Source of the DNA: Trematomus loennbergii
Taxonomy: Eukaryota > Chordata > Actinopteri > Perciformes > Nototheniidae
DNA: 64,000 bases
Assembly (NCBI GenBank): GCA_012861695.1
Contig: JAAOOA010000127.1
Span: forward strand, 26,612,811 to 26,676,810
Direction of reading: 5' to 3'
Shown in pieces: positions 52,136 through 64,000 of the stretch. A program made the translations under genes and the position numbers. The notes beneath the pieces are model-generated. The model was given only the letters and a program-made list of their open reading frames with translations. It was not told the DNA's origin and did not search any database. How positions within the stretch are numbered: the stretch's first letter is position 1; every line of letters starts with the position of its first letter.

Positions 52136-54429
52136 CTTTAGAAGATGTGAAAAGTTGATGTGGACAGCTAAATGCAAGGATGACAGAGATTTTCCACTCC
52201 CGTGGCACCGAAAATGCCAAAGCTTTCAACATGTTGAAGTGTGTTTCAGTACTTAAACCCCTCTTCTTTTTGGACTGAGAAAAAGAGAGTCAGCAAGATC
52301 CCTAAACGCTGAGTCTCAACAGGGAGGGAATGGCTTTATCCATGCAGTCATGAAACCATAAGAGGAGTCATGTGCTGCGGGCTGGTTGACGCAAAGCAGC
52401 CGTCAAATGTGGTGAGCCTCCACCAGGCAGCATCCTCTGATGTTCCCCCTCTGTCAGACAAAGCTTCTTCTCATGACTGACCCTCACTGAGTCTGAGGCA
52501 CAGGCAGAAGTTAATAATTGTTGGATGAAGCTTCAATGTGACAGAAGCCTTTTTGATCCTAATCCTCAATGTGAACAGAATAATCCTGTACACTCAAACC
52601 TTGTGAAAATGTGCTTTACCCAGAGAAGGAAATGCTATATTTCATAAATCTATACCAGGTTGTGTATCTGTGAATTTCACTTCTGTTTTCCACATTAAAA
52701 GGAGTCCTCTTTCACTTCTGTCTTACATCTGAAAACACAAGTGAGAATTCACATACATGAACAACCTCATGATGAGGAAGTGGATATGATTGAGGAGGGG
52801 AATTGTACATTCCTGTGATGTTGCTTATTTGGAAGAAGAACAAAAAAAAGGCACAGTTCAACTTAAACCTATTTTATACACATCTGTTTTTGCTCACTAA
52901 ATTAATCCGCACTGTGCCAAACCCAACATAAATGAGAGTTTGGGATCTCTAAAGATAAACCGTTTTTTTAGAGGTAATACTGAATTGATTGGATGCCAAA
53001 GAATCAGATAAAAGGAAAAAGAAAATCAAATGATCATCATTTAATCGTGCATTCACATCTCTGTGCACTATTTCTTTCAACTTTGTACATTAAAATAAAA
53101 AAAGTATCAAGTTCACATGAAACACAAAATACGCTCTCAAAATTAGGCCTTATTTATTGTAAGACATGTGTATTTGAAATTCTAAATAATTAAATAAAAG
53201 AAATCAATGCATTTGAAATAACATATTTTACAAAGTGAAAGCAACTTAAAACACTCACACTCCACTTTATCAAATGGATGTCTTTCTCTTAATACATTTT
53301 AAATATTATGTAAGGGGTGACATAATGTTTAAGAAGAAGATGTACTCATATGTCCTCGTATAAACAGTGCCATTGACACATTATAATAAAGATGCAATCA
53401 ATTTGAAAGAGATCCTGCACAAATATCAGAAAGAGAATACATGAAAAGCTTGATAAAGTCACTGTGACGCTGGATGTCACATTGGTGGATGGCGCTCTCT
53501 AGTGGTTAAAAACGCAATGAAGTAGAGTCTGGCTCATCACTGAACACTGAAGTTTAATGAATTACTACCCTGTAATCTCAGTTTATCTGAATTACAAAAA
53601 AGCTTTAACAATGCGATCAAAAACACGACTATGTTTGAATTGTTGTTGTGTTGTCACTTCACATAAAATCATCCCATCTATGTGTATATCCCTTGTGGTG
53701 TCACATACAATCAGAATATGTGGGACTAAGTTTGTTTGAGCTTAATCAGACCCAAGATGTTGACTATAAGTGTTTGAAATAATATCAATATTTGTATAGC
53801 TACATGAAGTGTGTTGATATCTGCGTGTCCTCGTAAAAAGTAAGCCTGCAGTGAATAATAATAGTAAAAGTAATATTAATAGTAAAAGTAATAATAATAC
53901 AATAATATTAATAATAATTATGATCATAGTTGTAGTGGTAGGCATAATATCAATTTAAATAAATAAGAGAAAAAACAACTACAAATACATTTTATTTTTT
54001 TACTACGAAGCCAGTAAAGTTGGCCAAGATTAAAAACTCATTTTTATTTATTTTTTCATTTTAAGAGAGTGGGTTTACTAATAGGTGGACATGGACTTGC
54101 TCAATGTAATTCCACCCATGTTGTTACTATAAATTAGGATGCTTGGTTTCTCTGAATAAGTAGGAAGTAAGCTACACCGTTGTTTGGAATGCTGCCTTCA
54201 AGTGCTGTCCGATTCCAAACTTAGAAACGACGAATACGGAAGCTAAAGTAGGTAATAACTCAGAACATGGGGATTTAAACCATAAATAAGTTATGATGAC
54301 TTATTAATAGTAGGTGATAAACATTATAAAGTCACAGTTATACAAACAATTCGCTAAATGTATTATTTCTGTACTATTGGATGTTTATACGACTTTAAGT
54401 CAGAGCTTTATAAGAGCCCTTGAACGCGT

Positions 54430-54542
54430 CCTAGTTCCCTGCTGGTCAGTCACTCTTCTGCTGTAAACAGACGGTGTGTTCAGGGACTAGACTCCGGCTG
54501 GATCCGACCAGAAACTGGACTGAAAACTACGAACAACGATGG
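54430..54542 (+). promoter_or_regulatory. Possible abhd2 first non-coding exon/promoter
   Basis: Locally less AT-rich sequence ahead of the untranslated exon at 54963, ending near AACGATGGTACGAC, a weak donor candidate. Assigned by position only. Confidence 0.3.
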
Positions 54543-57500
54543 TACGACCGGAAAAATTCTCCGTATACTTTTTAAAACATTAATATGTACTTTTAGTGAA
54601 GTCCATGTGGTGTTTGTGTTAGTTGGACGCCTATGCTTCAGCCTCACCTCGACCTTCTTCAGGAATAGTTTTACCTGAGTATCAAAACAAAAGAATGCAA
54701 GAAACTTAAACCAAGGGCACTTCGTTTTGGTCGTGTTTAAGCTACGGGCAACGGATCTCAGCTGGCTGTTTGTTTTATCATATGTTATCCTATTCTACTT
54801 TTTGTCGTTGCGGTTGTGTCGTTCATGCATTATAAATGGATCAAAATGTGATATAACGGCACATTACATGCTGGTTTTGAATGTTTTTAGTGTAACCTCC
54901 TGTTGGTTTATCCTGAGGCTCTGAAACCAGTAAGTCTTAACAAGTATTTGTTTGTTTTCCAGCACTGAGAGAGCATCATCAGACAAACAGGAGGGACCAC
55001 CACAGCCACTGCATTTCCGTCAAAGTCAGATAACAAGGTGGGTAAAATCAATAGAGGGCAACTCTGCTGGTTAATAATAGCAAAATATGGGTACAGAATA
55101 ATTCATCAATGATTTCCCAATGATAAATATCTGTATAAATACTTTTGAATATAAACATCCAACACCCAGCTCTAAAAAGTAGATACACTTATTCAAGTAC
55201 TGTTGGTACAATTTTGTGGCACCTTACTTAGGTATTTCGATTTTCTTTTTCATACATCTAATCCACAACATTACGTTTTTTAAATTTTAGAAGCAAACAT
55301 TGTACTCTATACCCCATGTATTTTATGACTTCAGTCACTTTCCATATGGAAATGTAAAGCAAACATAACAACAAAAGCAGTAGCCTATGATGTATTTTTA
55401 TTATTTAAGATACAACTGTATTGATCCCTTGAGGGAAATTCACCATCTACCCAGCAGATAAAGAATTTAAATAACTTTAATTATCTCTCAAAGTCTCCTC
55501 GATGAATGGAGAATCCAAAAACACAGACAAGTCTTTAAGAATTCGAGTAAATACGCTTTTAATAAGAGAACAAATCTATCAAAACATTGAAGAATTTAAG
55601 TTCAGGTAAGTGGTGTACAATTGATAATTTTTTAGGTGGAGTATTAATTTAAGTAAAATACTTCTTCCACCTCTGCCAATACCTGACTTTTTTTTCTTCC
55701 AAAAGTCAATATTGATTAATTCTGTGTCGGGATGCACTTTGGCAGGATGACAGATCTAAAACTTCCCACTGACACCAGAGTACAGATTCGATTCGATTCG
55801 GTTTTTTTGCACACTAAAGATAGTAAAAACTCCACACTTGCCAAAGAAGGGGAAGCCCAAAACCTTTACAGGCATATTTCTAAAACTACATTTTCTGTAG
55901 TGTTTCTTTCAATCTCAGCCATTTGGACAATTAAAACGGAGTCATGTTACTGTCTCGATAACCCTCCACCTCCTGTAAGCTCTTAATAAGTCATGCATCT
56001 GCTTTCCTAACATGCTGTGCAGAGGTCCTCTCCCTGTGCACGATGACCACCCTGGAGGACACTGACATGAACGCCTTCGGCCCGGAGCTGCCGGCCATGT
56101 TTGATGGCATGAAGCTGGCAGCGGTGGCGACGGTCCTCTACATCATCGTGCGCTGTCTGAACCTGAAGAGCACCGCCTCGCCTCCTGAGGTCGTCTACCA
56201 GGAGACACCGCTGAGCCGCTACCTGTTCAAAACCTGCCCCATGCTGACCAAAGAGTGAGTGTTAATTATTATTATTATACACTCCCAGTTTGTAATACTT
56301 CTGATGGACCTTGGACCGGAGCAGTGAATGACTCATTAGAGTGTGTGTGTCATACCTTTTTGGCATTTGCATTTACACTAGCTAATCTTAGTTATCAGTA
56401 ACAGCCTTATGTAATACAAGCACAGGCATTAACGACTCAGACTTGAAACTGAGGACATGCAAGATTTTTTTAACTTTAAGAGGTTATTTTCACATACAGT
56501 GATAAGAAGGAGCAAAACGATAGCATAAAGGTCAAAAACAAATGGCGATCAAAATAAGTAAAGTAGAAAAAACATTATTTGTTAAGTCATCAAACCCCTC
56601 TTTTTAAAATATAATATACATCATTTATCAATAAATCTATCTAAGTTATCTATACAGAGGGAAGGTGCCTCTGAGCAAGGCATCTTTCCTTACATACTGG
56701 CAAAACAAAAAAAGGATTCTGCATTTGACACAAGGATGGGTCAAATGCAGAATCCTTGTTTAAAAAAAATCCCAAACTGGATCAATATCTTGGTAAATTA
56801 ACTAGTTAGCTTCTAGCAACTGTACGAGCTGCCTAACACCTGAAAAATGCTTTGGTGTAAAGAAACAAAAGTAAAAAAACTTTCTAAAATGTCAGGTTGA
56901 TGAAAAGTAGTTGTCACTCTTAAAGAGTTGTCCACCAACTTTAAGTAGTTGTTGTTATAGTGGAACACAAACCCACAGGAGAACTGTTGTGTCACCAGGG
57001 AAGTACAATACCCTCATGTGTTATCAGTTGTTAGCTTTGTGTTGAGGGCAACTCCCAACAGTCCAAGAACGAAAGAGAGGCATACAAATAAAACACTAAC
57101 AGGGCTGTAGGATTACCTCAAATCTAAACCAGTCTCCATCTAGTCCTCAAAAGGAATTCAATTGACTATTGTGTCATGACCTTTATCTAGCAAATGGAAA
57201 TACAAACCCAGTGTAAACACATTGTACATTCTTCCTTATTACTTGTCAAAACAAGCGCCTACATAACCCAACAAGCAATTTTTGAGCTGACAGTTAAGTG
57301 GGAGTTTAAGGTGTGGTGCTGGTATCCTTATAACTCTACACCGGTTTTCCAAATGTACAAACTTGTAGTGATAAGCCCCAAGACATTTAAATTAAATGTA
57401 ACTTTATGCAGCTGCCTCTGGATCTTTATAAAACTGTCTTCAGTTGTAGTGCCCCGAAGACCTACAAACTGAAGTTGATGCGTACAAAGTTATGGAGTTA

Positions 57501-58644
57501 CTCATTCAGTTCCTCCCCTGCACTTGTGATTATCTTTTTTCTTGAGTTCTCAGATAACGGTGACAGTGTCTTCGGGCGTGTTGTTTATCTACCCCACAAC
57601 ATGTTAAACATGATGATGTATTGCTCTTCAACCAAAACAAACCAAAACAAACCATGGCTGCTTGCACGTGGATAAGTATGTTGCTAAATATTGCAAGACC
57701 CACTTCTTTTTACGGTACATGGGACAAAGGAGTCTAGAGTTAGTTGCAGGATTTACTGGCCTATAAATGCTAACCACAACCATGCAATGTTCTCAAGTAA
57801 AGAGTACAAACTGAATTAAGGACTGGAATGGTGCTCTAAATGACTGTCTGTAGTCTGTAGTCTGTCTGCCACCTCCTATAGTTGGAGTGGTATGCGAGCC
57901 TCTCTGATGTGTGATAATCATTTCTGAGACATCTTCAGGGTGGTGGTTACAGCTGTGATATGTAATATGGAGCTCATCCCTCTCTTCAGATACATTCCTC
58001 CCCTGCTGTGGGGAAAGAGCGGACACCTCCAGACGGCCCTGTACGGGAAGATGGGACGAATCAACACTCCTAAACCATGTGGGGTGCGCAAGTTCCTCCC
58101 GATGCAGGACGGGGCCACAGCGAGCTTTGACCTCTTCGAAGCTCGTGCGGACCACAGCACTGGAGGTCAGTGGCAACAACTGATTAATCTGGTGAAGCAG
58201 TAAAGCAGCTGGCTTTGGATTTACTGCACATTAAGGATTTAATCACACAAGCAGGGCTGCAGAATTAATAGATTTTCAATATGGACTAGTTTAGCAGACC
58301 ATTTACGGGCACTAAAACCTATATAACACACTACAGGAAAGGACAACTTTAAAACTCATACCATTTATAATTGAATACATTTTTCAATTTCTATGTTTCA
58401 AAAATGGTCATCCCTGTAAAATTACAAATCATATCGCAAATGCCATATCAGTCAAAATAATCCCAATTTGTTATTTTCTACTACTTCTGCCTGTTGATGA
58501 AGATATTTCACTGATTATTGTTATTATTTACCTGAGTTTTGACCTGAGTTTGGATTGTAAATACACAATGCTGAAGAAACAAGCAGTCCATAGTAATAAT
58601 GAAAGCCCTTGAGCAAAAAATGTCACACATTTCAGCCGGCAATT

Positions 58645-58691
<47 letters not shown>

Positions 58692-61600
58692 GCGTCCACT
58701 TTTAGGCCAACACATGACTCCACTTTGTGTCTGTGTGTGTTTGTCAGATGACATTACCATGGTAATCTGTCCTGGGATTGGTAACCATAGCGAGAAGAAC
58801 TACATCCGGACATTTGTGGATTACTCCCAGCGGCAGGGTACCGCTGCGCCGTCCTGAACCACCTGGGAGCGCTGCCCGACATGGAGCTCACCTCGCCACG
58901 CATGTTCACCTACGGTAAGAGGGATCATCACATGGTAGACTCATGAGTTACGGGTGTGATTATTTGTAACAGTTCAAACCTTAATGGGGAAGCTCACTTT
59001 ATTGTGTAATTGATGTTAGTTCATTAAATTATGGAGAACTGAAATTAAGGGGAAGAACAGCATGACAAAGGAAAAATGAAACCAAACAGAAGAGTCAGAA
59101 AGAAGTTGCAATAAAGAAACACACTGAGAAAAAGTGGATTTTCCTCCTTTTTGAAGGAGATGACTTTATCATAGCCTTTAAAGAATACCTAATACATTTG
59201 AAATGATTTGACCATTTATCTAATGTCATAATCAATATTTATTAGTGGTTTGACAGTGCACGGAATACGTGGTTTGGTTCGTATTAGATACAGTGGGAAA
59301 AACCAAAATTATAATAGTTTTTTTCCATCTATAAAATGTAAAGATTCATCAGTGGCTCATAATTGTTACTGTAAGAATGAAGGTACTTAAATACTGGAAC
59401 ACAAAACCATACTGAATGTTGGCATCAAAGTTTGAGTATCAGTTTCATTACCCTAACACTCCTAGTATTTATCACTGAATCAGAGTTGTAAAAGAGTTCT
59501 TTCCGTCATTCAGGTTGTACGTGGGAGTATGCGGCCATGGTGGGCTACATCAAACGAGCGCTTCCTGAGACGCTGCTGGTGGTGGTGGGCTTCAGTCTGG
59601 GGGGAAACATCGTCTGTAAGTTCCTGGGAGAGAACCGATCCAACCAGGACCGAGTGGCGTGCTGCGTCACCGTGTGCCAGGGCTACAGCGCCCTCAGGTT
59701 AGTGAAGACAAACACAGGCTCAGAACCAGGACTGTATACACCACTATCTGTATATATCAGACCTATAGTGTATACACCAGCGGTTCCCAACCTTTTTCAA
59801 CTCAGGGCCCACTTAAGAATCTAAACATTTTTCGCGGCCTACATTCTACCATAAACAATACGGAGGCTAAATAAAGTTCCAATTGGTCAATTCAGAACAT
59901 GTGACACGTTGTTAATCCAGTAGTACAGACAGACCGCTGTCAAGGACTGTAATGACCGTTGCCAAGGAGGATCGAGAAAGAGAAAGGAAAGGAGGTTCGT
60001 AATCGTAATAATGAAAATGTTTCCAAACAAATCATGTTTTGCAAATTATTTGGCGGCCCACTTGCAATGCCTTCGCGGCCCACTAGGGGTCAAATATGAT
60101 AAATTACATTATCTGACGCTAATATTCAAAGTGACTTACACTAAGTTTAACCCTTTTTTTCATACATACAGTACTTTATTATATGCTTACCCAATACCAT
60201 GCTGTATACCTTTTTGCATATAATGTTATGTTGCTTTTATATACACTGAAAACAAATTGAATTTATATCTAATCTTAAAGGTAGGGTAGGTAATTTTGGA
60301 GAAACCGGCACGAGTGCGCTAGAATTTGAAAATACACAGCCGGAAAAATCTGCCACTTCCTTACAGAGCCCCTCCTCCAACACACACGAACGTGCACATG
60401 ACCAATGAGGGCACGAGATAAGTTTGTGCACAGATGGAAGGCTGACAGGCAGGTAGGCCATCCAGTTATTTTAGCCGGGCCAGCTCAGATGATTGGTCGT
60501 GCTTTTTACAGTACTACGGCTTCCACAGATGACATTTTTTTTATGGATTTTTTGTCAAGCAGTTCAGATATTCATTGCTATCGGGATGTTAAGAGCATTC
60601 CATGGAATATAACAAAAAGTGTATCTCGAGCCGGTTTCTCAAACTTACCTTTAATAAAATAAAATGCATGTACTAGAATGGTGCTCCAATTGCGGCCCAT
60701 AAAACTTTGAGTATTCATTATATGTTAACCTAAGGATTGGTTATCTTAAAGCTTTTATTCTGAGCAGGTCATGTGTTTTTCTTCCTTGTGTGTGCATGCA
60801 TTAATGCATTTGTGTGTGTGTTTGTGTAGGGCTCAGGAGACATTCCTCCAGTGGGATCAGTGCAGGAGGCTCTACAACTTTGTGTTGGCTGACAACATGA
60901 AGAAGCTCATCCTTAACCACAGGTGAGGAATAACAACACTTTCTGCAGTGACATCATTGCTTTCTTCAGCTGTATCAGAAATGTACAAAATAAGCTTGGG
61001 TCTTGCTTTTATTTGGGAGTATTGTGTTGTTGATTACAGTGGATTTATCTAGCAAGAAAGCTTATGACAACACACCATGTACAATACTTTCTTGACTGCC
61101 TATTGGTCCAATATAGACAAGTAACATTCCTAGATGTAGATGTCGGCCAAATGCTGAAGAAATAGGCCAATAGTTTGAATTCCTTCAGCCAGACTTGCTG
61201 AATAACCTCTCTGACTGTGTTGGACAGGGCCAACCAGCCACACAATACTTAGTTTCCTGGCCTGAAGTGTCTAAATACCTTTTATTGTTTGTTCAACAGG
61301 AGCAGTTTGCTTAGCCTGAACTCCAGCAACATTGGAGATGCAGACCTGGGCCGACTGAACGCAGCTACGTCTCTGATGCAGATTGACGACAGCATCATGA
61401 GGTGGAGTTTGGGAGGATTTTAGATTTGGATACATTATTCTAATGTCATATTCTTTGGAGCTCTTATCTTATCTTGTCACTGATCTTATCACAATCTTGT
61501 ACTACAGGAAATTCCACGGCTACAGCTCCTTGAAGGAGTACTACGAGAAAGAGAGCTGTGTGCACCACTTGCACAAAGTGAGTGTGTAGAAACACATGAT

Positions 61601-62342
61601 TAATAGGTGTAATTTTGATATACTGCTAATATACTTCTACTACTTTTACCTTCACTTAACACTGGATCTATTTCTGTATTACTATTCCTACTAACTACTG
61701 TTTCTGTTGCTAATACTACTACTACCATAGACCAGTTAAAGAGGAGGCGACGCACTGAGAGTACATTTCCTATATCTGTGTCACATGGGTTTAGCCGCTG
61801 CCCTTTAGGAGACTAGTGGTCTATTCAGTGGAATGGGAGAATTTAACATGAGCACAGATTATGACCTATTCTTTCGCCTAATAGTCACCAAAGTAACTTC
61901 TGGACTTTTTTCACAAGCCACATATCTTCACTTATCTAATTCTGACACTAAATAGGCATTTTCCCATACAGACAAATCAGTAGGAAATATACTTTTTTTG
62001 TCTGATTCGTCTCTCTCAGCCACAAACTTGCTAAATCTGGCATCAAAGAATAATGTTAGCAACATAAAACATATATATACATTAAACCCACTTATTAAAC
62101 CAACTTTTTTATTATTACAACTATAAGAGTACATTTTAAGAAATTAACAAGGGGTAAAATGTGCAGTTCTTAAAATTGAAGCCAGAAATATTTGACAGAC
62201 TTGTTTTACTTGTACTAATATAACTGATAAGTAATCTAGGTGTTGTTCTGTCTGCAGGTCACTGTGCCTCTGCTCCTGGTTAACTCCTCAGACGACCCCC
62301 TCATTCATCAGTCTCTGCTGGATATTCCTCGCACACTCGCAG
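54430..62342 (+). CDS. abhd2: Monoacylglycerol lipase / progesterone-activated hydrolase ABHD2, 3'-truncated by window
   Basis: Coding exons 56043-56254, 57990-58165, 58748-58914, 59514-59697, 60830-60922, 61300-61401, 61508-61577 and 62258-62342 give about 363 of the roughly 425 residues of the family. ATG at 56043 follows MTTLEDTDMNAFGPELPAMF. A signal-anchor KLAAVATVLYIIVRCL follows, then ALYGKMGRI, ITMVICPGIGNHSEKNYIRT, the nucleophile elbow VVVGFSLGGNIVCK (catalytic Ser), FHGYSSLKEYY and NSSDDPLIH (catalytic Asp region). The catalytic His exon lies beyond the window. In mammals this is a membrane alpha/beta-hydrolase that cleaves 2-arachidonoylglycerol in response to progesterone. Non-coding exon 54963-55037 and a probable first exon near 54.43-54.54 kb precede it. 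One base is missing in the 58748 exon. Confidence 0.93.
54963..55037 (+). other. abhd2 5' UTR exon
   Basis: Flanked by acceptor tttgttttccag and donor AAG/GTGGGT. No ATG-led frame continues into the coding exon, so untranslated. Confidence 0.5.
56023..56254 (+). CDS. abhd2: abhd2 first coding exon
   Basis: Acceptor catgctgtgcag, ATG at 56043, signal anchor, then TPLSRYLFKTCPMLTKE, donor GTGAGT in phase 2. The downstream ATG at 56067 (MNAFG) matches the usual mammalian start, so either could be used. Confidence 0.9.
57990..58165 (+). CDS. abhd2: abhd2 exon 2 (coding)
   Basis: YIPPLLWGKSGHLQTALYGK, KFLPMQDGATASFDLFEARA and DHSTG; acceptor ctctcttcag, donor GTCAGT. Confidence 0.93.
58647..58689. 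repeat. CA microsatellite
   Basis: About 21 CA units, 60 bp before an abhd2 acceptor. Confidence 0.95.
58748..58914 (+). CDS. abhd2: abhd2 exon 3 (coding; one-base frame loss)
   Basis: DDITMVICPGIGNHSEKNYI, FVDYSQRQG, then one base out of frame YRCAVLNHLGALPDMELTSP and RMFTYG. It is 167 bp where 168 is needed; the missing base is at GG/TACC near 58838-58840. Confidence 0.92.
59514..59697 (+). CDS. abhd2: abhd2 exon 4: nucleophile elbow
   Basis: GCTWEYAAMVGYIKRALPET, VVVGFSLGGNIVCKFLGE and CCVTVCQGYSAL. GFSLGG is the G-x-S-x-G serine hydrolase motif. Confidence 0.94.
59777..60092. mobile_element. hAT element fragment (abhd2 intron)
   Basis: Starts CAGCGGTTCCCAACCTTTTT, with GCGGCCCAC words typical of this hAT group; the right terminus is missing, so no duplication can be seen. 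Confidence 0.6.
60275..60654. mobile_element. TTAA MITE family 2, copy 2 (abhd2 intron)
   Basis: Inverted termini of about 30 bp with TTAA at both ends: the left arm starts TTAAAGGTAGGGTAGGTAA, and the right arm ends CTTACCTTTAA preceded by CTCGAGCCGGTTTCTC. Shares the internal ACGAACGTGCACATGACC block. Confidence 0.75.
60830..60922 (+). CDS. abhd2: abhd2 exon 5
   Basis: AQETFLQWDQCRRLYNFVLA and DNMKKLILNH, phase 2 to 2, donor GTGAGG. Confidence 0.93.
61300..61401 (+). CDS. abhd2: abhd2 exon 6
   Basis: SSLLSLNSSNIGDADLGRLN and AATSLMQIDDSIM, acceptor gttcaacag, donor GTGGAG. Confidence 0.92.
61508..61577 (+). CDS. abhd2: abhd2 exon 7
   Basis: KFHGYSSLKEYYEKESCVHH and LHK, acceptor tgtactacag, donor GTGAGT in phase 0. 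Confidence 0.93.
62258..62342 (+). CDS. abhd2: abhd2 exon 8: catalytic Asp region
   Basis: VTVPLLLVNSSDDPLIHQSL and LDIPRTLA, acceptor tgtctgcag, donor GTTCGT. The next exon, expected to carry LHGGHLGFF and the C terminus, is outside the window. Confidence 0.92.
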
Positions 62343-62717
62343 GTTCGTGTTAAAAGCCAAAATGCATTTCTGCCACTGGGGATAGTTACAACAAAGAACT
62401 TCCATTGATACTCTTTGGAAACTGAGGATAGCTACTAATATCTACTGGGGGGAAACAAAAGCTCTGTCCTCTTCCTGTTTAGTTTGGACATTGGGTTGAT
62501 ATACTTCCTTTGTGCCAGAATTAAAGCCTTCATTTTGTACTTAGGAGACACCTGGTGGCTGCCAGAATTTTAAATATAAATAAAGACTCATTGAGAAGCA
62601 ATATGTATGTCGGTGGTGTAATTTCTACATAGCCACTACATTATGCAAACAGAAGTTTTTCCATAGTGATAAGTTATCATTGCCACTTCAAAGTAATCGA
62701 CAGCTTGACACAAACTA

Positions 62718-63000
62718 TTAAAGGGCTCCTATTACGTTTATTTTCAGGTTCATGTTTGTATTTTGTTCCTCTACTCTGACATGTCTCCATGCTTTAATGT
62801 TCAAAAAGCTCTTTATTTTTCTCATACTGCCTGTGTTGCAGCACCTCTTTTCACCCTCTGTCTGAAACCAGAGCCCAGTCTGCTCTGATTGGTCAGCTGG
62901 CATTTTAGCCTTGCAGAGCATTTACTTGCACAATAACCAATATACCAAAGGGGAAACTCCTAAAAAGGTAATCTTCATAGGCTTTATCAGAGTCTCTTGA
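62718..63000. mobile_element. TTAA MITE-like element (abhd2 intron)
   Basis: Left end TTAAAGGGCTCCTATTACG, followed by a CTCTGTCTGAAACC and GTCTGCTCTGATTGGTCAGC block typical of a common fish non-autonomous element (recalled, not searched). The right end is unclear, so the end coordinate is approximate. Confidence 0.5.
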
Positions 63001-63004
63001 TTGA

Positions 63005-63082
63005 GATATAGGACTAATGAGAATTATGTTGTGAATTTCCCTACGGGGAATAATAGAGCTCCATCTTATCTTATCTTATTGA
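63005..63082. repeat. Non-LTR retroelement tail
   Basis: GTGAATTTCCCTACGGGGAA then AATAGAGCTCCA and four ATCTT units, a typical 3' end with short tandem repeats. A relative in reverse orientation is near 55415-55450 (GATCCCTTGAGGGAAATTCA). Confidence 0.5.
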
Positions 63083-63780
63083 AAGGAACATATGATAAAA
63101 CAATAATGTTCCCACCTTATACAAACAATACAGGAACTATGTGAGTTTTATCTCCTCCTGTACACATGTTTTTATGCAGTAAAATGCGTGGGAGTAAACT
63201 TAGCTGTTGCTATGACGCTCATGTTTTGTTTGTTTTGGATGTTTTGAGCGTTTCCTTGATAACGAATGACTTCAACAGTAAATCATTGTACTCTCAGAGA
63301 CTGAGACTAAATTAGAGCTAATGCTTCTTTTCTCTGAAGCTGGACACTGGAGCCGCATTATTAAGCGTTTATAAAGTCTTGTTGCTGAGATCTGCTAAAC
63401 ACCGCCCAGCCCAGACAGTCTTGTTGAATTTTTCAGGGCCATGTGATACGACTAGGCTGCTGGATTATATATAGAGAGCAGTGTGTATGTGCGCGTGCAT
63501 GCGTGCGTGTGTGTGTGTGCGCGCGGTGTGCAGACCTATTGCCTTGTCTTGCCCCACTAGGTCACATGCACGGGCCCCCATGCGTGTAAATCAGTGTGAG
63601 TAATGACTTAAACCCTGACAAGAGAAATTCAAAGCGAATCCTCTACTTCAGGGGAATTTAGGCACATGATTGTTCTTCTTTACATTTTCCCTGAATTGTT
63701 TGCCGTGACCCAGTTAGGATTATTCATTCAAGGTCCAAACTTTCCAAATACAATGTTATCTTCATTATTTTTTTAAACAC

Positions 63781-64000
63781 TTAAAGGTAGGGTAGGTAAG
63801 TTTGAGAAACCGGCTCGAGTGCGCTAGAATTTGAAAGTACGCAGCCGAAAAGAATCTGCCCCTTCCTTCAGACTTCCTTACAGAGCCCCTCCTCCAACAC
63901 ACACGAACGCGCACATGACCAATGAGGGCACGAGATGGAAGGCCGACAGGCAGGTAGGCCATCCAGTTATTTTAGCCGGGCCGGCTCAGATGATTGGTCG
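63781..64000. mobile_element. TTAA MITE family 2, copy 3 (cut by window edge)
   Basis: Begins TTAAAGGTAGGGTAGGTAAG and follows the copy at 60275 closely up to the end of the window. Only the left part is present. Confidence 0.75.

Larger units (their letters stand above)
47816..54429. other. mfge8-abhd2 divergent intergenic region
   Basis: No gene is recognised. It holds a LINE 3' fragment (about 49165-49680), a C10 run at 49147, a G14 run near 50691 and a hAT element (51616-52135). The rest is AT-rich. The two genes diverge from here, so shared regulatory elements may lie in it; none can be named from sequence. Confidence 0.5.
62343..64000. other. abhd2 intron running off the window
   Basis: Holds two TTAA MITEs, a LINE tail and a GTGCGCG/GTGTGT patch (63480-63530). 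No exon was recognised; the remaining abhd2 coding sequence must lie further downstream. Confidence 0.6.

Overview
This is a teleost (ray-finned fish) nuclear genome window. The evidence is interrupted vertebrate genes with canonical GT-AG introns, and dense fish-type repeats: TTAA-flanked MITEs, hAT elements with 8-bp target duplications, L2-like LINE tails, CA/GT microsatellites and a 21-bp minisatellite. There are no prokaryotic features. Four genes are present, in the order and orientation of human 15q26: the 3' end of aggrecan (acan, +), hapln3 (-), mfge8 (-) and most of abhd2 (+). The fish paralogue (a or b copy) of each gene cannot be decided from the window alone.

Layout. 1-2166: last four coding exons seen of acan (G3 region: end of the C-type lectin domain, sushi/CCP module, short basic tail), then a probable long 3' UTR. 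6776-11235: hapln3 (signal peptide, Ig-V, two Link modules), with a probable untranslated first exon near 12.1 kb. 12.2-20.05 kb: intergenic, with one TTAA MITE and a LINE fragment. 20.05-47.6 kb: mfge8, a secreted protein of about 468 residues (signal peptide, three EGF domains with RGD in the second, two discoidin F5/8C domains). Its introns carry several hAT elements and the minisatellite. 47.6-54.4 kb: divergent intergenic region between mfge8 and abhd2. 54.4-64.0 kb: abhd2, whose last coding exon or exons, including the catalytic His, lie beyond the window.

How the genes relate. Aggrecan, the Hapln link proteins and hyaluronan form the ternary pericellular/cartilage matrix complex, so acan and hapln3 are functional partners as well as neighbours. 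mfge8 is a phosphatidylserine/integrin bridging protein. abhd2 is an unrelated membrane serine hydrolase that shares the synteny block. The same pattern (lectican, link protein, EGF-discoidin protein) recurs at the vertebrate VCAN-HAPLN1-EDIL3 paralogon.

Most notable. (1) Eight small reading-frame losses, all at G or C runs, are spread over all four genes, five of them in hapln3. This looks like uncorrected assembly indels, although hapln3 decay cannot be excluded. (2) Three transposable elements sit 0-27 bp upstream of splice acceptors. One is a hAT element whose target-site duplication is the mfge8 acceptor itself; it leaves the original acceptor and its strong pyrimidine tract about 0.6 kb away. 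(3) Several hAT elements have exact 8-bp target duplications. I found no undescribed multi-gene system; the window is a conserved vertebrate locus with rich repeat content.
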